In this document: one piece after another, positions 61,278 to 64,000 of the stretch
Numbering within the stretch: position 1 is the first letter of the stretch
How the letters are laid out: the number at the start of each line of letters is the position of its first letter
Origin: a virus
DNA: 64,000 nt
Virus record (IMG/VR): IMGVR_UViG_3300042314_000343
Coordinates: 39,318-103,317 of that record
Strand: one strand, 5' to 3'
Position numbers and translations under genes: made by a program
The notes under the pieces: generated by a model
The model's database searches: none
What the model saw: the letters and a program-made list of their open reading frames with translations, nothing else
Told to the model about the DNA's origin: nothing

Positions 61278-63575
61278 ATTAATCTTAAAGTAGGAAGAGC
61301 CAGTGCTGCTCTTATTTTAGCGTTTTTGCCATTGTTCTGGGTTACCCCAGCTAGTGCTACTCAAATGACTTTGCAAGAGGCACAGGCAGCCTTGGTTGTG
61401 GCACAGCAAGAATTGTCCAGTGCATCTGCTGCATTGCAGTTAGCAAATAGTAGCGTTTCAGCTGCAACTGTTGCTAGAGATGAAGCCCAGGCGAACCTAA
61501 GCTCTGCATCTGCAGCTTGGGAGGCAACCAGGGTAACTGTTTCGGGAACCATTTCAAGCACTGCTCAGAACGTTGTGCTAAACGGAACATTTGATGACGC
61601 ATCAAACTGGTCAAACATTGGTATGGGATCTCCTTCTACAGTTCTGAACTCAAGCATTCCTCGTGTCTACAATGGGGTGTTGGTTGGTTCTTACATTTAT
61701 CACTTTGTATACCAAGCTGGTAACTTTACATCGCCAGTTAGACAGGTTACATTCTCGTATGATATGTCTAATAATAACACTAATGATGGTAACCGCCCAC
61801 AAGCAGACGGCTATCGTGTAGAGTTCCGAACCTACAATGCTGCAGGGCAAGTCTTAAACTACTATGATACTCGTAACCGTGCAGACAGTTTTCCTTGGAC
61901 ACACTTCACTGCCACCTATAATCTAAGCGATGACGCTGTACGCTGGGATGTTGGATTCCGTACTGTTGACAATGGCTACTGGAATGGTAACTTCGCAGGA
62001 AGTATTGACAACGTATCTGTTGTAGCTCAGGTAGCAACAACCACACCAGACACATATACATATGGCGAAGCAGAAACTCAGGCAAAGAACACTGCTCAGC
62101 AAGCTTTGCAAACTGCACAGGCAGCTCTTGATTCTGCAATTACAGCACAAAGTGCAGCTACAGCAATGGTAGACGCAGCAATTGACGAGGTAGTCAGACT
62201 TACCAATCTGGTTGAAGATCTAACACCAAGACTTTTTGCACCAACTAACCTAACCCTAAACACCACTGAGACAGGCATAGAGCTTTCCTGGACAGCACCT
62301 ACACCAAATCTATCTGGAGTTACACCTGAACGGTATGCTGTATTTTGGTCTACAACAAACTTTACTCAGAACGGCTGGGGTATTGCAAGCACAACAACTT
62401 CAATAACAATACCATTCTCAACCCTGTACTCTACAGCACCACAGGGAAGCACATTCCAGTTTGCTATTAGATCTGATAATGATACCCTAAGATTATATTC
62501 AGGACAATCAAACATTGTTTCACTGGTTACAGTTGCCCCACCTTGGTGGATGATTCATTTTGGTGAAGGAGAGCTTGTCTCTATCAGTGCTCCAGCAGGA
62601 TATGTATTTGCAAATGCTACAGCTTGGTATGGATCTCCAGATGACGTGTCTTGTGGAGCTACCGTATCCGATGTTGTTAATCAAGTTCTTGCTGGTAGCT
62701 CAAGTGCATCATTCTATGCAGATAACGGAATGTTTGGAGATCCTTGTGGTGGTGTAGTTAAGGTTTTGAGAATGAAGACACCTATAACACCAATTGTTAT
62801 TGTGCCACCAGTTGTTGTAGAACCTACACCAACACCTACCCCAACACCAGAGCCACAGCCTAGTCCTCAGCCAGAGCCTACCCCTGAACCAAGTCCTGAG
62901 CCAAGTCCTGAACCAGAGCCAACTGAAGAGCCTACTCCAGAACCTACAGAAGAACCTACACCAGAACCAGAGCCTACGGAGGAACCTACAGAGCCTGAGC
63001 CAGAGCCCACACCAGAGCCAACATCAGAGCCTGAGCCAGAAATAACAGAGGAACCAACCCCAGAAATTTCAGAAACACCAGAACCTTCGCCTTCACCAGA
63101 ACCTCCTATAGAAGAAAAACCTGAGACTAGTGTACCAGAAGAAGAGGTTGAAATAGAGGAAGAAATCTCTGCTGAGAACATTGAAAACCTGGTAGAGGAG
63201 TTGACAGAGATTCAGCCACAGCTACTAACTGAGGAACAGCAAACGCTTATTGTTGCTGCAGCTATGGAAGTCTTTGCTGATGCAGAGCAGGGATCTCCTG
63301 AGTATGAGGCAGCTCTAGATGCACTGCTAGTGGTAGCACAAGCAGACGACATCGTACTAGATGAAGAATTAGCAGCAATTCCACTGATTGGAAATGTTGC
63401 TGGTGCAGCGGTAGAAGTATTCAATGCACTTGGAAATGCTGGAGCAGACATGTCTCCACAGGTCCGTGAACAATCAGAAAAGGTTGTTATTGCAGCCGTT
63501 ATCGTTGGTCAAGTAGCGATGACTGCAACAGCAGCCGCAACTAGTGCAGCAGCAGCTGCAGGGAGGAAACCATAA
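61278..63575 (+). CDS. Large secreted multidomain protein, probable AUU start
   Basis: 765 residues if translation begins at the ATT at 61278, which has AGGAG 7 bases upstream. This start gives a full signal peptide: basic N-L-K-V-G-R, hydrophobic [13 protein letters not shown] and cleavage after T-P-A-S-A. The next usual start (TTG, 61326) would destroy it. After a helical coil (about 32-75) comes a carbohydrate-binding-like domain (about 90-250), a second coil, a fibronectin type III domain (about 325-420), then a Pro/Glu/Thr-rich stalk (about 510-620), an acidic helical region and a hydrophobic Ala-rich end. It looks like a surface-attached binding or adhesion protein; no enzyme motif is seen. 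Confidence 0.65.
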   Translation: MNLKVGRASAALILAFLPLFWVTPASATQMTLQEAQAALVVAQQELSSASAALQLANSSVSAATVARDEAQANLSSASAAWEATRVTVSGTISSTAQNVVLNGTFDDASNWSNIGMGSPSTVLNSSIPRVYNGVLVGSYIYHFVYQAGNFTSPVRQVTFSYDMSNNNTNDGNRPQADGYRVEFRTYNAAGQVLNYYDTRNRADSFPWTHFTATYNLSDDAVRWDVGFRTVDNGYWNGNFAGSIDNVSVVAQVATTTPDTYTYGEAETQAKNTAQQALQTAQAALDSAITAQSAATAMVDAAIDEVVRLTNLVEDLTPRLFAPTNLTLNTTETGIELSWTAPTPNLSGVTPERYAVFWSTTNFTQNGWGIASTTTSITIPFSTLYSTAPQGSTFQFAIRSDNDTLRLYSGQSNIVSLVTVAPPWWMIHFGEGELVSISAPAGYVFANATAWYGSPDDVSCGATVSDVVNQVLAGSSSASFYADNGMFGDPCGGVVKVLRMKTPITPIVIVPPVVVEPTPTPTPTPEPQPSPQPEPTPEPSPEPSPEPEPTEEPTPEPTEEPTPEPEPTEEPTEPEPEPTPEPTSEPEPEITEEPTPEISETPEPSPSPEPPIEEKPETSVPEEEVEIEEEISAENIENLVEELTEIQPQLLTEEQQTLIVAAAMEVFADAEQGSPEYEAALDALLVVAQADDIVLDEELAAIPLIGNVAGAAVEVFNALGNAGADMSPQVREQSEKVVIAAVIVGQVAMTATAAATSAAAAAGRKP
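62826..63060 (+). repeat. Pro-Glu-Pro-Thr-rich repeat in secreted protein gene
   Basis: Tandem short units encoding P-E-P, P-T-P and E-E-P-T run through about 80 residues. They form an extended, rigid stalk between the fibronectin-like and C-terminal domains. The unit length varies, so it is not a perfect DNA repeat. Confidence 0.8.
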
Positions 63576-63763
63576 TGATTAAATTTATTAAGGCATTGTT
63601 TAAAGACATCATTGATCAGGCTTGGACCCTGCTCGGTATGTTTGTAGCTTGGGTAGTCCTAGAAGGCTCAGCCAAAGATGTGGTTGGAATGCTTATCTGG
63701 ATTACTCTTGGCGTATGGGTATTAACATTCCCATTGCGTTATGAAAAAGAAGACGACGAGTAG
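63575..63763 (+). CDS. Small membrane protein
   Basis: 62 residues, start overlapping the secreted-protein stop (TAATG). Two hydrophobic segments are visible (L-L-G-M-F-V-A-W-V-V-L and G-M-L-I-W-I-T-L-G-V-W-V-L-T-F), ending in a charged tail (Y-E-K-E-D-D-E). It could be a holin or holin partner, since the next gene is holin-like. The lysin genes are at the other end of the window. Confidence 0.6.
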   Translation: MIKFIKALFKDIIDQAWTLLGMFVAWVVLEGSAKDVVGMLIWITLGVWVLTFPLRYEKEDDE

Positions 63764-63781
63764 TCGGAAGGTAGGTAAAAA

Positions 63782-64000
63782 ATGGAAGACGAACTGGGCG
63801 TAACTGGCGGTTGGCACACCATCAAGAACATCTTGCTAAGAATTGTAGCGGTATTCGCAGCATCAGTTCTTACTGTCTTGGGTGCAGGAGCCGTTGTAGG
63901 AGTTGACCTATTGTCAGCTGTATTCATGGCTGGTATACTAGGTGTAGCAACTGTTGTAGAAAGACTAGCTAGATCGTTCCTAGACGACGGAAAGTTGACT
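63782..64000 (+). CDS. Holin-like membrane protein, C-terminus cut by window edge
   Basis: 73 residues are visible from the ATG at 63782, with GGAAGG upstream. Two hydrophobic segments are seen: I-V-A-V-F-A-A-S-V-L-T-V-L-G-A-G-A-V-V and S-A-V-F-M-A-G-I-L-G-V-A-T-V-V. The start is acidic (M-E-D-E-L-G-V-T-G-G-W) and a charged helical end follows (E-R-L-A-R-S-F-L-D-D-G-K-L-T). This matches holin-like proteins seen in actinophages, which make pores for lysin release. Cut at the window end. Confidence 0.62.
   Translation, partial: MEDELGVTGGWHTIKNILLRIVAVFAASVLTVLGAGAVVGVDLLSAVFMAGILGVATVVERLARSFLDDGKLT

Noticed and set aside
62867-63181. Minus-strand Gly/Ser-rich 104-codon open frame
   Set aside because: It is the reverse reading of the Pro/Glu/Thr stalk repeat of the secreted protein and has no start signals.

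Overview
The window is a contiguous piece of a tailed-phage genome (Caudoviricetes), not a bacterial chromosome. It is about 96% coding, with tightly overlapping genes. It carries a complete head, neck and tail module, an own replisome, a terminase pair and a class Ib ribonucleotide reductase. I see no integrase, repressor, tRNA, IS element or CRISPR array, so a strictly lytic phage is likely. Several features point to an actinobacterial host: an LtfC-like tail gene, a MerR-like helix-turn-helix gene and small zinc-finger genes of types common in actinophages, NrdHIEF, and many apparently leaderless genes. The moderate GC content and CTA-rich leucine usage would suit a low-GC aquatic actinobacterium. 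The host assignment is inference. Both edges cut genes (a lysozyme-like gene at base 1, a holin-like gene at base 64000), so the genome extends beyond the window.

Layout. (1) 1-948, minus strand: two cell-wall enzymes, a lysozyme/transglycosylase-like protein (partial) and an NlpC/P60 lipoprotein. A divergent pair of near-identical extended -10 promoters at 1007-1043 separates them from everything else, which is on the plus strand. (2) 1050-8413: virion surface and fibre genes, including a coiled-coil fibre with tandem repeats, a collagen-like G-P-T fibre and a protein with an extraordinary cysteine/tyrosine/asparagine-rich insert. (3) 8452-13386: accessory and modification genes: a paralogous pair of unknown function, a GlcNAc-type glycosyltransferase, a DNA methyltransferase and a GT2 glycosyltransferase. 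(4) 13420-26793: a large tail protein, portal, prohead protease with a nested scaffold, major capsid protein, connectors, tail tube and two tail-assembly chaperones. (5) 26816-42060: a 2592-residue tape measure, distal tail and tail-tip genes. (6) 42066-53930: DNA metabolism: HTH protein, DnaB-type helicase, DnaG-type primase, SSB-like protein, DnaE polymerase, NrdH, RecA, a PDDEXK resolvase-like protein, a DEDD exonuclease, a Cas4-like nuclease and a RuvC-like resolvase. (7) 53927-56681: small genes, then the terminase subunits. (8) 56712-64000: a secreted protein, NrdI-NrdE-NrdF, a large secreted multidomain protein and membrane proteins.

How it works together: virion genes, replication genes and nucleotide supply form separate plus-strand blocks punctuated by five intrinsic terminators. 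At least fifteen sites resemble an extended -10 promoter (TGNTATAAT). At nine genes the -10 hexamer lies 6-7 bases before the ATG with no Shine-Dalgarno sequence, which implies leaderless mRNAs. Other genes (capsid, tail tube, short chaperone, SSB-like) have strong AAGGAG or AGGAGG sites and favour CGT arginine codons, so translation appears tuned gene by gene.

The most notable observations are the leaderless promoter set; a tail-chaperone gene duplication that seems to replace programmed frameshifting; a scaffold nested in the protease gene; a probable AUU start that restores a signal peptide; the Cys-rich insert; and glycosyltransferases next to a collagen-like fibre.
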